From: Amphibacillus sediminis NBRC 103570
GTDB lineage: Bacteria > Bacillota > Bacilli > Bacillales > Amphibacillaceae
DNA: 64,000 nt
Direction: 5' to 3'
NCBI RefSeq assembly: GCF_001552275.1
Contig: NZ_BCQW01000003.1
Location: 1-64,000, forward strand
The stretch's first letter is position 1, and every line of letters starts with the position of its first letter. This document shows, piece by piece, positions 63,506-64,000 of the stretch. Under the pieces are notes generated by a model that saw only the letters and a list, made by a program, of their open reading frames with translations, was not told the DNA's origin and did not search any database. The position numbers and the translations under genes were made by a program.

Positions 63506-64000
63506 TTATTTTATAAATTCTAATGTTTCTGTAAGGGTAGGTAATGATTCAACAGCACCATGTTTAAGTGTCGTTAATGCAGCATAACCACTGCAAAATG
63601 CAAGTAGTTTATCCATTTCTTTTACACTAATCTGTTCCAAATCATTTTTATTTACTTTTTCATTTGATAATTGAAATAGTAATGCAGCCACAAACGCATC
63701 GCCAGCTCCAGTCGTGTCAAGCGCTTTTACTTTATACCCGGGGTGCTCACACTTTAGCAAAGCTTGATTAAGTATACAAGCCCCCTTCTTCCCTTTTGTA
63801 TAGACAACCCATTTAACATTCCCTTTGAATAAGCTTCTTAACGCTTCTTCTTCATTATCTATTCCAGTAATAAATGCTAGCTCCTCATCAGAAACCTTCA
63901 CAATATGTGCTAGCGGAATGAATGCTTGAATGGCTTTCTTACATGCCTCTTCGCTATCCCAAAGTGGCAAACGTACATTAGGATCAAAACTAACTAAGGC
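63506..64000 (-). CDS. PfkB family carbohydrate kinase, probably fructokinase (partial)
   Basis: The N-terminal part lies outside the window; the frame is open to base 64000, so the TTG at 63970 is internal. The 165 visible residues begin ALVSFDPNVRLPLWDSEEAC, contain the central VKVSDEELAFITG and the PfkB signature DTTGAGDAFVAALL with the catalytic Asp, and end TETLEFIK. By neighbourhood with GH32 it would phosphorylate the fructose released from sucrose. Confidence 0.88.
   Translation of the reverse strand, partial: ALVSFDPNVRLPLWDSEEACKKAIQAFIPLAHIVKVSDEELAFITGIDNEEEALRSLFKGNVKWVVYTKGKKGACILNQALLKCEHPGYKVKALDTTGAGDAFVAALLFQLSNEKVNKNDLEQISVKEMDKLLAFCSGYAALTTLKHGAVESLPTLTETLEFIK

Noticed and set aside
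1-64000. tRNA or rRNA genes
   Set aside because: No cloverleaf with a TTCGANTC arm and CCA-type end, and no rRNA core sequence, was recognised on either strand by eye.

Overview
The window is low-GC DNA from a spore-forming member of the Bacillaceae. Evidence for this includes cotE, spoVS, spoVK, ymcA, rny, glnR next to glnA, strong Shine-Dalgarno (SD) sequences, GTG and TTG starts, and LexA and GlnR boxes of the Bacillus type. Gene order from rodZ back to glnA (37.5-61.4 kb, all on the minus strand) follows the Bacillus subtilis rodZ-pgsA-cinA-recA-rny-ymdB-spoVS-miaB-ymcA-cotE-mutS-mutL-miaA-hfq-spoVK-ynbA(hflX)-ynbB-glnR-glnA order, minus a few genes. The genus cannot be fixed from the sequence; an Amphibacillus- or Gracilibacillus-like halotolerant lineage is a guess.

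Layout. 0.5-8 kb: glutaminase, an FMN reductase with tandem MhqR-like operators, an SDR, a luciferase-like monooxygenase, a serA-type dehydrogenase behind a ZTP riboswitch, and a lipoprotein. 8.7-31.7 kb: a pectin and galacturonate system. It has uxaC with a divergent LacI regulator; an ABC importer (solute-binding lipoprotein and two permeases); intracellular GH28, GH43, GH105 and an esterase-GH28 fusion; a YteS-like lipoprotein; a DUF624 protein; a membrane AraC regulator; and a uxaB-uxaA-esterase-oxidoreductase operon. Imported pectic oligosaccharides would be de-esterified and cut to monomers, then galacturonate would pass through UxaC, UxaB and UxaA to 2-keto-3-deoxygluconate. The KDG kinase and aldolase and the importer ATPase are not in the window. 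31.9-37.4 kb: an accessory patch with an SOS-boxed small gene, a degenerate dUTPase-like protein, an AlkD-type repair protein, an acetyltransferase, and decayed genes including a truncated integrase. 37.5-61.4 kb: the core block described above. 62-64 kb: sucrose-6-phosphate hydrolase and a sugar kinase cut by the window end.

The most unusual feature is a large population of short non-coding interspersed elements. Family F1 is about 200-250 bp, flanked by TAAA at both ends, with several hairpins and no ORF; about a dozen copies lie in intergenic gaps, often touching stop codons. Family F2 is about 180-200 bp and also hairpin-rich. The two share a central hairpin whose 3-prime arm is CCCCCACTGAA, and reciprocal chimeras (F1 left with F2 right, and the reverse) are present. 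One F1 copy is nested inside an F2 copy and so reveals an empty site. A third, MITE-like family (F3) has terminal inverted repeats. I read these as modular, non-autonomous mobile elements, possibly mobilised as single-stranded DNA. No transposase for them is in the window.
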